DNA of 64,000 nt from positions 28,444,283-28,508,282 of the forward strand of contig NC_063156.1 of NCBI RefSeq assembly GCF_020921035.1, in the 5' to 3' direction. The notes under the pieces were generated by a model. It was not told the DNA's origin and did no database searches. It saw nothing but the letters and a program-made list of their open reading frames with translations. The position numbers and the translations under genes are program-made. Below, piece after piece: positions 36,734-46,946 of this stretch. The first letter of the stretch is position 1; the number at the start of each line of letters is the position of its first letter. The DNA comes from Rhodamnia argentea. Its lineage: Eukaryota; Streptophyta; Magnoliopsida; Myrtales; Myrtaceae.

Positions 36734-36932
36734 AAATACAAAATGATTGCTTATGTCGTTTACAAAAAATAATTGAATGAAGCATATTTTTATTGTCTAT
36801 GTATATGTTTAGAGACAAATTATTATTGTTAAAGAAAATATTTTCATTGACTAATCATTTCAAGCGATAAATGCGCTTATTTTTAGAAAAAAAAATCAAA
36901 TTATTTATTTTTCACAAAACAAACATAGCTTA
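36734..36932. mobile_element. Small TIR MITE, family B, left-truncated copy
   Basis: Lacks the left terminal repeat but matches the interior and right end of the family (GACTAATCATTTCAAGCGAT ... TTATTTTTCACAAAACAAAC). It abuts copy 1 directly, so copy 1 probably inserted into it or a deletion joined them. Confidence 0.6.
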
Positions 36933-36965
36933 AATTCGAAATTTTCAGAAGGATCACATGTAATA

Positions 36966-37290
36966 TGGCCTGATACCAAAAAAAAAAAAAACCCAAACTT
37001 TAGCATTTCTCCCAATTGTATCCCAAACTTTTTTTTGTCTCATAAAAAACCCCCAACTTTTACTTTTGTTCCAATTCTACATGCCTAATATCCAAAAAAT
37101 CCCAACTTTGGCATATGTCCTAATTATATCCAAAATATTTTTTGTCTAATAAAAAACTCTCAAATTTTACTTTTGTTCGAATTTTATTGGCTAATACTAA
37201 AAAAACCCCAACTTTAGCATTTGTCCAATTATATCCAATTTTTTTTTGTCTTATAAAAGACTCTCAATTTTTACTTTTGTCTCAATTCAA
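36966..37290. repeat. Tandem repeat, three units of ~108 bp
   Basis: Each unit has the order CCTAATACCAAAAAA, CCCAACTTTAGCAT, CAATTATATCC, TTTTTTTGTCT, ATAAAAAACTC, TTTTACTTTTGTTCCAATT. Units start at about 36968, 37083 and 37190 and differ by many substitutions, so the array is old. Confidence 0.85.
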
Positions 37291-37915
37291 CTACCATCAA
37301 CCTTCCGTCCATAATCACCATTAGTTAATTCTATATTGCTCGAATTTTCTTGCCAAACTTAGCAATGAATTTTCGAAATTTGAAAATGACAGATTTTAGG
37401 GACAACGAGATTTGAGATCATCCGTCCAAATACTCGGATCTCCACGTCTAGCTGTTCTTTGGGTTGTTGAGTATCGGGAAGAATCCAAAACGCACTGTCT
37501 TGAGTGGCTCTACATCTCTCGATAATATGTAGGGGAAGAAAATAATAGAAGAGAAGTTGAGAGTTTTTTTCATGTCAGCTTTGCTACGGTATAATTCATT
37601 AACGACGCGAGAAGTTCAGCAAGAAAATACGAGCCATGTAGCATTAATTAACGGTGATTATGAATGGAAGACTAACGATCAAAAAAAGGTTTTCAATATA
37701 ATTGGAACGAATGTTAAAGTTAAAGATTTTTTTGGGTATTATTTGCATACCTTGTACATCCACGCACGCACTTGCATTTTGGGTTGTTGATGAAATCACA
37801 TGGGGCCACCGCCGTTTACTGTGCAGAAGCTTCTTTATCTGGTCCAAGCAACTTTATGCAGAGTGGGTGTAAGTTGGCATTGACATCTCCAATGAAAACA
37901 AAAAGGCATGATATG
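37291..37915. other. Spacer, nothing recognised
   Basis: AT-rich DNA without a gene or definable element. Confidence 0.35.
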
Positions 37916-38615
37916 CAGGGTTGTGCAATCGGAATGGGTAGAATCGGGGAATTGAATCGGACCACTTGAACAATCGGTTCGGTCCTAATTCTAAAATTTT
38001 GAAACCAGTTTGAACAGGTTTGGTTCTCGGTTCCAAGTAAAGACCTGCTTGAGATCCGAACCAGTTCTTAGCTATAGTAAAAACAATATAATTTCTCTAA
38101 ATTGAGCCTAACTCTGCATTGCCTAATCTGTTTCTTCTTCGTTCCTTGCCGCCTATGGAGAATGGAGTTTAAAAATTTATTTTGATGAATGGGAAATGGA
38201 CATTTATAATTTAATGTTTTATGTTATGTGTTTGAACTTTTTGTTGTTTATAATTATTTGTGGTTACATGTTTGAACTTTTCATCGTTTATAGTTGTACA
38301 TAACCACGTGTTTGGCGGATAGGAATTTATGTTGATCATCTTTTACTTTGAGCCGTTTTGTTGCTCATATTCTTTTGATATAAAACGTAAAATCAAAAAA
38401 TGAAAAAAGAAGAGGAAGGGTAAACCTTGAAACTAGACCAGGAAAACAGAGTAGGCTCTAGAATTGGTTCTAGAAAAATAAAGTAGGTTCTAGGTTTTAA
38501 ATGTAATAACCAGTTATAATAGAGTAGGTTTCAAGTTTCGGGTCCGAAACTTATTCACTCTGAAATTAATCACTCCCGATGAAATGAGTCGGTCTGATCT
38601 GCACACATAACAATC
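37916..38615. mobile_element. Probable hAT-like MITE, right end uncertain
   Basis: CAGGGTTGTGCAATCGGAAT at the left is a typical plant hAT start, and the interior has GGTTCGG, GGTTCTCGG and TAGGTTCTAGG words in the style of the elements at 29101 and 42000. A degenerate right end may be TCTGATCTGCACACA near 38605. No matching TSD was seen, so borders are approximate. Confidence 0.45.
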
Positions 38616-40447
38616 GATGAGTGAATTTGGTAGATCTTGCCCTAAAACAAAAAAAATCCGGTAGATCCCACGTGGCACTTGAGGTGTTCCCAACATTTTT
38701 GTCCACCGTATAAGTACCAAAGAGAGGACGGCCACAAGTACAATATTTGGCTTCTGGACGGGGCAGGTGTTAGGCCGCTCGTGTCCTTTATGCTCTGCTT
38801 TCTTATATGGTTCACGTACTTGTCACATGCACTTAATTGTTAATCTAGGAATTTAATCTACGGGAGTACATTGACTTCGCACTAGATGGTAGACCAACCA
38901 CATTATCAAAAGCAAACTTGTTTCTTACGGAAAAGACTTTTCGACGAGACTTGTGAAATCGACTAACTTTTCCTCTTTTTGCCCCGTAGGATTTGGAAAA
39001 GACTTTTGAATGACAAGTGCCGGAGAGATCCAACCGACCAAATTGGAGCAATCGATTATTTTCTCGATAAGATATCAATGCGAGTTGCAACCTAATTTAT
39101 GTAGTGATACGGATATTTAGGATCCATATGTGAATCCTGAATATTAACATGATGCAGCCACATTGTCAATCCATAAAGTGAATTTTAACACGCTACGAAG
39201 TCCACAACACCCGTCATATGGGAGCGATCCATTTCCGGAGATTAACCAACAATTACTATCGACCAAGCCATGAAACCGACGGAGCAAGACAGCGGTAAAA
39301 GTTAACATTCAATATAGCGATCTCGTGCGCGTGCAAGATAACTACGAAATGCATGACGCGGATTAATGAATGCCCGAAAGATGGAAAGACGAATAACAAC
39401 ACCTTTCATTGATTGAAGAGAACGACATCACCGTTAGGTGGTGGGCATAGGGTCAAAGGCATGTGAGCCAGCACTGAGTCACCGGATGAGCTTGCCCACT
39501 CACCTCCTCCTCATCGCACCATCACACGTCTCCAAAGATAAGACAGAATCACATCCCTTCCCATTTTCACGCCAAGCCTCAAATCTTCTTTTCTCCTCCT
39601 CCGGTCGATCTGGTCCTCATTACTTGGCCTCCATGTCCCCAACGTCCTCTCCTTCTACTCTCTCTCTTCATGAATTGTTTACGATTTCTCTTTATTAAAA
39701 GAAGAGAGACAGAAAAGAATGATTGGCTCGAGAGCAACCTAGAACATCCTTATCGACGACATCCCTCGGATACGCCAAACTCCCTCATGAAAATACGGTC
39801 GTTCTCAGATTGCCGTCACCTTTTTATGGTCGCTTAGAGTACTTCTCTTGGAGACTTGACCGGCATGGATCGAGAGCAAGGGTCTTAACACTACGTATTT
39901 GTTCTCTGAAATTGTGTGCGCGTGCCGGTATCAATAGGTATCGGGATGGATTAAGCATGCAAACTCGAAACTTACTCTTGGCCAAGGCTCATTGTTGTAT
40001 TTTATATCTCAAACAGCTTCCTTTTGAAGGTCGGTGATGGAAAAAAGTTATGAAGTCGCAATGTCCCAATGGGAATGGAGAATTGTTAAATCCCCAACAC
40101 ATGTAGAAAGACATGGAACGCTGAAAATGATAGTAGAAGAAATCAAACGTATTAAAGATCCAATCGAAAAGCTCCAATTGATAGACAATACTACACGATT
40201 TCTTTTTCACTATGCTTTCTGACTATATAGATCTCTTGCAGTGTACATATATATAGACAACTTACTCGTGTATATACTCGGATCTAAAGAAACTACTGGT
40301 TAGGCTTAATTTAGTAAACTCGATTCAATAGAATCATAACCCAGGGACATGATAGATATAGAGCTTTCCTACCTAATTGATTGGATTCTATATGCTCCCA
40401 GATTTTTCTTTTCTAGACACTTTATGGGAGTAACTATGCCTCCACGA
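38616..40447. other. Gene-free region
   Basis: No gene was recognised on either strand. The stretch 39480-39690 is C-rich and open in one frame (a Ser/Pro/Leu-rich peptide), but without a family match or splice context. Confidence 0.4.
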
Positions 40448-40456
40448 CATTTCCTT

Positions 40457-40921
40457 GTAAAATTATCAAAAAAGTCCTAGACTTATTATCATTATGCTAA
40501 TTCAGTCATAATTTTTTTTTTGCCAATTGATTCATAAACCTTTCATTAGTGTTAATTCAATCCATTCGGCCAATTTGGATTGCCGGTACTAACTTGGACT
40601 CCAGTCTTGACATAAATATTTTTTAATACTATATTTTTTTAAAAAAAATTCAGTTTTTTTCTTCTCCTTCTTCCTTCAACTAGTCTCCGGAAGGAGGAGA
40701 AAAAAAATTAAAAGAAAGAAAATAAATGAATAAAAAAATCGAAAACATATTATAACATTATTAAAAATTATCCACATTAGCGACGGCCGATCAAAGTTGG
40801 TTGGATGGACTGAATTAGCACAAATACAAAAGATTTGGGAATCAATTAGCCTAAAAAAAAAAAACTTAGAACTGAATTGGCACAGTTGCAATAGATTCAA
40901 GACTTTTTTGGTAATTTCCTC
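40457..40921. mobile_element. Mutator-like MITE, family A copy 3
   Basis: Left end GTAAAATTATCAAAAAAGTC, right end GACTTTTTTGGTAATTTCCTC. An exact 9-bp TSD CATTTCCTT lies at 40448-40456 and 40922-40930, the hallmark of Mutator-type transposition. It lacks most of the GC-rich core present in copies 1 and 2 and is shorter (465 bp). No protein encoded. Confidence 0.92.
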
Positions 40922-40930
40922 CATTTCCTT

Positions 40931-41747
40931 TGTCTCATTCTCTTCCTTCATCCCTAATTAAGGAAAACTCGATCCAATTAAGCCACGGATTGGCGGGTCA
41001 CAGATATATAAATATCACTCGCTCTATCAACCAAGGATGGAGAGAGATACAGTCGTTCTCTTCTGAAATACTTCTTCTTTCCTCTGACCAACGTTTCCTT
41101 CGGATTCGCGATGCAATGACATGCTGAATAAAGTTGACGCTTGACACTAGTGCAACTATTAACTTGAAGTTGTTTTCTCACCATAAACTCGAAGCATCTT
41201 GCGAGTCGGTGCAATCAAAGTTTTCATGACTAAAGATTCCTCGTTAAGACATGTTTTCCACCCAAGCAACCATGTTATATATAATCATAAAGATATTTAT
41301 GGAAGTTCAAAAGCACTTTGCTTAAATAAAGCGGCGCAAAGATGAGGCATCCGATTCATCGCTGCAGAATTGGCGGGTCCATCCTCCTTTTTATTTTCTA
41401 AAGCTACATTCGGCCCACTTGTACATGCAGTGCTCGAAGTCGACGCTATGCTTTTCGGTGGCCAATCCTAATTAGGGACTAGACCCCTTTTAATTGAGAA
41501 AGCGAAGAATGTTGAAAGATGTTAATACATTTTACTAAATCCTGCTTTGATGTTAAAAACGAAATGATGGAGGTCGCTTAGGAATTAAGCATTGGGTTTT
41601 CCCCGGAGAACGCGACTCCTTATTCGATTGATTTCTTTCGTACGTTTTACATAGAGAATTATTGAAAAAAATTATATAATAAATCACGCATTCATCAAAC
41701 AGTTTCAATTGTCAGAGTAATTGATAGTAATCCAACAATACCTCGTA
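40931..41747. other. Spacer, nothing recognised
   Basis: AT-rich DNA. The right part (about 41640-41747) may be the end of an LTR because a primer-binding-like site follows, but no LTR start was found. Confidence 0.35.
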
Positions 41748-41760
41748 TGGTATCAGAGCA
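41748..41760 (+). mobile_element. Primer-binding site of a lost LTR retroelement
   Basis: TGGTATCAGAGCA matches the primer-binding site complementary to the 3' end of initiator-Met tRNA, used by most plant Copia elements. It marks the inner border of a left LTR, but the flanking DNA carries no recognisable gag or pol. Confidence 0.5.
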
Positions 41761-41991
41761 ATAGGTCATAGACCCGTTAAACGGGTGGATTGGGTCAAAA
41801 ATAGTCTGACCCAATTTGATCCGTTTAACTTGTTTTGGCACGTTTATATCCGATGCAAATTCTGTGACCCATACCCGACCCTACTTGTAATCTATTTTTA
41901 GCAACTTTTATCTTTGTATTATTGCACTTGAAGAATGGGTTGCTCCATGTACTGGCTCGTCAAGTTAGTGAGGGAGGTCGAGAGTCGGGTT
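41761..41991. other. hAT-like GACCCG/CGGGTC-rich stretch
   Basis: GACCCGTTAAACGGGT and GTCTGACCCAATTTG words here, and AACCTATTCATTAAATGGGT at about 42798, look like the two arms of an older hAT-type element into which the element at 42000-42597 inserted. Matching ends with a TSD were not found. Confidence 0.35.
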
Positions 41992-41999
41992 ATGGACTG

Positions 42000-42597
42000 T
42001 AGGGGTGAGTGGTTTCCGGTCCAATCCGGTTTCCATAAAAAATTGGGAACTGGGACTTCCCACTTTTCGGAACCGCGGACCGAACCGGACCGTCCGTCCG
42101 GTCTGGTTCCCGGGCGGTTCCAAGGGTTTCCGGTCCGCGGTTCCGAAAAGTGGATGCACCCTTTGATAGAAGACACGATTGAGCTCGAGGTCGAAAAAAC
42201 AAAGGTTGGTGTACCGTGAGCTCGACGGAGTCAAGGCCTCTTCAATTGGCAGCTCCGGATAGAACTCGTTCACCAACAACTTGATTGTAGACGATGTTAA
42301 TGAAGTTTGAAGCGAGACAAGTGGTGGGAAGGCTCAAGACATGTATGTATAGCGAGAGAAGTGGAGACTGGATAGTGGAGAGGTAAGAAAAAATGTCTGA
42401 GGCGCTATGCTGAAGTGAAGCAAAGAAATCTTAAAGGACCTAAACCTAAACAACAAGTAAATGTTAGGTTTGTTTTTTTTAAAAAATTTAAAAAAAAGGA
42501 ATAGGTCCGGTCCGGGCGGTCCGATCCTAGGCCCTGGAACCGGAAACCGGACTATTGGTCCCGGTCCGGTCAGGGCGATCTCTTTTGCTCACCCCTA
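42000..42597. mobile_element. hAT-type MITE, same end family as 29101
   Basis: Left end TAGGGGTGAGTGGTTTCCGG; right end TTTTGCTCACCCCTA, reverse complement TAGGGGTGAGC. Flanks ATGGACTG (41992-41999) and ATGGACAG (42598-42605) are an 8-bp TSD with one mismatch. Subterminal zones repeat GGTCCGGTCC and its complement. The centre (about 42160-42460) is not palindromic and could be captured DNA of unknown origin. Confidence 0.88.
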
Positions 42598-42605
42598 ATG
42601 GACAG

Positions 42606-43186
42606 GGGAGCAAAGGTGGTGGTGAAAGTTTGGGTTTCCTCAAAAGTGTGATTTATCGCATTAGTATGAAGTTGCAAGCCAGAGGTTAAAGAAAATCTAA
42701 CGATGGCGGAAGTAGAGTGAACGAATGGAGAAAGTCTCGAGTTCCGAAATCGAAGAAGTAAAGAGAAGAGATCCGTGAAGAAAGGCCCAAGTGGCCTAAC
42801 CTATTCATTAAATGGGTTGAAAGTGGACTTATAACTTAACTCACTAAAACTCACTTATTTTTGCATTTTAACTTCAAAACCCAATGCGACACATACTTTG
42901 AATTTAAGGTAGCCCATTAAAATAAATGTATTTTTTTATATTTATGTGAATATTGATGTTCAAAAATTCAATCGTTGAACCAAATGATATTACTGTCGGA
43001 TTGTAGGTAGGTCCTGCAATTTTTGTACCCGAGCAATAAATAAGTGCATTGAGTTCTCAATTTTAGACTAATCGACGCGAGCGGCTCAATGCCGGACTCA
43101 TCGGTTCACAGAGCACACGGTATGCGCTTGAAAAGTCTAAATCAATCACTATTTCTATGATTTGTCAAACCCGAGGAATTTGAAGT
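42606..43186. other. Spacer, nothing recognised
   Basis: Begins with possible right-arm sequence of an older hAT-like element, then AT-rich DNA without a gene. Confidence 0.35.
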
Positions 43187-43426
43187 CCGTTTGTTTTATG
43201 AAAAATGAATAATTTAAAAATTATTTTTCTGAAAATAATCATTCACATCGCTTATAAAGACAAATTAATGAAAAATATTTTAAACGTCTATGAAATGTTC
43301 AAACATATATTATTGTCGATGACCAAAAAAAAAATACTTTGCATTGACTAATTATTTCAAATAATATAAGCGATTCTTTTTTAGGATAATATTTTTTAAA
43401 TAATTTATTTTTCATGAAATGAAACG
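43187..43426. mobile_element. Small TIR MITE, family B copy 2
   Basis: Left end CCGTTTGTTTTATGAAAAAT then GAATAATTT; right end AAATAATTTATTTTTCATG then AAATGAAACG. The arms are good inverted repeats and the element is about 240 bp. Interior words (ATTGACTAATTATTTCAA) match the truncated copy at 36734. Confidence 0.75.
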
Positions 43427-44342
43427 AAAATTCTCCATTGCCCGATGTGCAATTGTCACTATTGGAGCCCTCCCGTTGAGTGCATTTCCATTGGCGACTC
43501 CAAATGGATCAATCCGTCCACCATTTTCACCTTGTCGTACCGAGTTCATTTTACCGTAATCACCATATGCCAAACGGACACTTGAAATTGTTTAATGAAC
43601 AAAAATTTGGACAAAATGAACTTGGATGGGTTAGACTACGACCCCAAAAAAAAAAAAAAATTGTAGCAGGAACGAGTCCTAAATAAGAGCTCGTATGAGT
43701 GATGGACTAATGAAAAACGAGTCATCTTATCTTTTACGAGATTGCAAGATCGAGTGTTATCGCGATTGAACTTCTGGGGACTCTACATTTTGGGGGTTTT
43801 CGCTCGCCACCTCGAAGATACGTTTGGGGTGTCCTGTGCCTTAGGCACGGCTGCGATGGCCGGTTCATCGTGTCGCGTCCTCGAATTACATGAAGTAGTA
43901 CACCGCGGGTGGCTCTCAACACCTTTGAATTAATACAATGGAATTTAAGCAAATAAGCAAAAGACAGAGGGAGCCAGCGAGAGTGGGAACGTTCGGACAG
44001 GGTCGTTAGTTGACGACTGCCCGGTATAGCTGCTGCCGGCCAACTGCTTTCCATGTGGACAAGGTCTCCGAACGACGTCTTCCAAAAGAAACCGTTAAGT
44101 TAACCTCGACTCGCCACCGTCCATTATTCCCACTTTTGTCGATGAAAGAGCCATTTCCGAATTTTACGTTTATTATAAAGTGTTCATGTTGTCGACCATA
44201 AGAAAAAAGTGTTCATATATATGTATATATATATGAAGTGTTCATACTGACCCATCTAGAAGGATGAAACATATAGTTGCCTGTTAGCGGAAAATAACGC
44301 TTTGCTATCCCTTCCGATTTAGGTGATTATTCTTACATTAAT
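43427..44342. other. Spacer, nothing recognised
   Basis: No gene. The stretch 43780-44010 is more GC-balanced and open on both strands for 60-100 codons, but no family was recognised and codon use does not favour either strand. Confidence 0.35.
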
Positions 44343-44585
44343 GGGTTGTTTGTATCGCGAAAAGTGAATGGTTTGGAAAATATTTTTCTTAAAAGTGATC
44401 GTTTATATCACTTACAAAAGAAACAAATAAAAAGAATTTCACCGTTCACGAAAATGATTGGATATAAATTTTTGTCGGTAATAGAAGCATTTTTTTATCG
44501 GCTAATCATTTCAAGAAATATGAGTAGCCATTTATATGAAAATGCTTTCTAGAAAATCATTCATTTTTCGGCCAAACAAATTGAC
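44343..44585. mobile_element. Small TIR MITE, family B copy 3
   Basis: Left end GGTTGTTTGTATCGCGAAAA then GTGAATGG; right end AATCATTCATTTTTCGGCC then AAACAAATTG. Same length and interior order as the other B copies (GGCTAATCATTTCAAGAAAT). Confidence 0.72.
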
Positions 44586-44844
44586 CATGAGTTGTGTTTA
44601 GAACATGCATATGATATTATACGGAGTTAATATCACAAAAAATAACTAGTCGGTACACCGATACCGTATTTACTCAAGACCAATTTTCGTATCATAAATC
44701 GGGCCCACCGGTTTCACATTTACTTGAAACCAATCTTCATGTCATGACGGTTTCACGTGGTCCACCATGTCACACTTACCTCGAACTTATTTTGGCGTCA
44801 CAAATTATTTTGGGGTAGGCGGAAATCAATTTGGTTATTTAATA

Positions 44845-45279
44845 GGGTTAATACCACAAAAAAACTCAAACCGATACACATGTGACAAATTTAATTTCAA
44901 TTATTTTTCTGACCAACCAAAATCCTAAACTAGTATATCTGTGACAAATTTATTTTCCGTTAATTTTTGTTAAATGTTAACTAATTGCTGAATTAGATGA
45001 CACGTGATAGTTAACGAGTGTACCAGTTGGATATTTTAACCCTCTATATTTCACATGTGTAATAGTTTAGGGATTTTCATTGTATTAATCAAATTTAATG
45101 AAAATTAACGAAAGGTAAATTTGTCACATGTGTATCAATTTGAGATTTTTGGTGGTTAGCAAATTAATTTATAATAAATTTATTACAGGTGTACTAGTTT
45201 AGAGTTTTTGATGGTAACAAAAAGTAATTTAGAGTATATATGTATCGATTTGAGGTTTTTTTTTTGTGGTATTTACCGT
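44845..45279. mobile_element. TIR MITE, family D
   Basis: Left GGGTTAATACCACAAAAAAA then CTCAAACCGATACACATGTGAC; right TGTATCGATTTGAGG then TTTTTTTTTTGTGGTATTTACC, its inverted counterpart. Inside, the word GTGACAAATTTA and its complement recur. TSD unclear. It lies only about 300 bp upstream of the pyrophosphatase transcription unit, so it may be part of its promoter region. Related words occur near 44630 and 57100-57950. Confidence 0.65.
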
Positions 45280-46946
45280 GTATAATATGTACGGAGGTGG
45301 GAATTTCTGCAAAGACAAAGAAGAGGGAGAAGGAAAGAAGAGGAAAGAAGGCACCGCACGTCGACCGTTAGGAACGCGGTCGTGGTCTCGGGCGGGGCAT
45401 GGGCCCCACGCGGTCCGAAATGAGAGAGAAGAAGGAAACGGGGGTTGGGGCCAGCTGGAGTGACGGCGGCATGGACGGACGACGGCACGCCCCGGGAATA
45501 TCCGGATTCCGTTCTTCCCATTCGACGCATTCGTCCCTTCGTCTTTAAAAAAGCGGCCATCGGTCGCCCCAGAGCGGGAACATCCGAAACAGAGCACGCA
45601 CAAAGCTTCCTCTATCTACAGAGAGAGATAGAGAGAGAGAGAGAGAAGAGAGCGTCGTAACAGCTACTACTGCTCGGCTCTTCCCTCGAGAAGAAGAAGA
45701 AGAAGGTGCGTGGGCCGTCTCCCCTCTAGGGTTTCGTGGTTTCCTAACACTCTGTTTTCTACTCTGCTCCCCATATCGCGTTTCCCTTTTCTGAGATCCG
45801 TGCGTCTCTGTCTCTGGCTTTGTGAAGGTCCCGCTGGAGCTCGAGACCGTTACAGGTTCGTCTGCCTTTCCCTTGTGCTGTCGCTCGCATCTTGTCGCTC
45901 TGATCTTCTTTTTTGTTGGCGTGGGGTCCTGTTCTGTTTTTTGACTCTCGTCTTGTGCCGTCCTGTCTGGAGTAGTCCTCAGCTCGACATTGGCTCGTTA
46001 CTGCGCCGATGATCATCTTTGCTGTGCTTCTCTAGCTTTACCCCTTTTTTTTTCTCTTTTTGTGCCGGCTTGCTGTGATTCCGTGCTTGTGTGCGTTGAT
46101 CTGGGGAGGCGATTTCGTCTTCTTCTTTAGGTTTTGTTGGCTCTCTGAGCAATGTCCTGTGCAACATGTCTTTCTGCTGGTCGATCTCCGTTTGATTCGC
46201 TATGTTGTTAGCTTGCTTGAGTTCTAATCCACTCCTGAGTTGGGCCCGCGTCTGTAGGGGTGTCCATTTGGCGAACATTCTTTGCAGAGTCATACACATT
46301 GTGTGGATTTTGGTGATTCTTTTCGTTGAAAATGGGACGAAACGGTTCCTGCTACCAGATCGATGGCTCTGTCATCTTCGTTCTTGTTGATTCTGTTGGG
46401 ACCAACTGCAAGATCTGCGAGACGTTCCATGCGTGCTACTTTGAACATGCCTGCTTGGTCCATTCGGGATCTTTTTCGGCGAGAGTGCATTGTTTATTGC
46501 TGCTCAGGGGAACGAATTGGACATAAGAATACTTCCCAGTGGTCTGGATCTGTTTTTGCTGGACCTAAGAATTGCCTACTCTCTCCTTTGATTTCCCTGG
46601 TCTATTTGCTCATGCTTGAATCCCATCAAATGGTATGACCTGCTTGTCTAGATGGCTTAAGGTTACAGTTGTGCGAGTTATGAAGTTGAAATGCTGCATT
46701 TTACTTTCAACTCCTCCAGCATCTTATTTGAAGGGGAAGAGTTTATAGTAAAAGGAACTCCTGTTTATCCGCCATTGCCGGCAACATGGGCTTAACATGA
46801 TTTGGCATTTGTCCTTGAATGAAACCATGTCATGGTTAACTCTTCCTTCTTGTTTTCTTGGTGTACACTCACGTTTCTCAATGAAGCTGTATTTAAAAAA
46901 AAAAAAAAAGAGTAATTCTAAAACTTCCCATAACCATTCTGCAGAG
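45280..46946 (+). promoter_or_regulatory. Pyrophosphatase promoter, leader and leader intron
   Basis: GC rises sharply from 45300. TTTAAAA at about 45545 could serve as a TATA-like element; a (GA)n tract at 45621-45645 sits in the likely leader. A probable untranslated exon ends GAAGAAGAAG before GTGCGTGGG near 45705, and the coding exon acceptor is TTCTGCAG at 46944. The leader intron would be over 1.2 kb, T-rich and typical of plant housekeeping genes. Exact transcription start not resolved; other leader splice patterns are possible. Confidence 0.5.

Noticed and set aside
39480-39700. Ser/Pro/Leu-rich open frame resembling a transit peptide
   Set aside because: No downstream exon or mature domain can be joined, and C/T-rich DNA readily gives such peptides.
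41761-42910. An older hAT element interrupted by the element at 42000
   Set aside because: GACCCG/CGGGTC-rich arms are present on both sides, but I could not find matching termini or a TSD, so it is not annotated as a bordered element.
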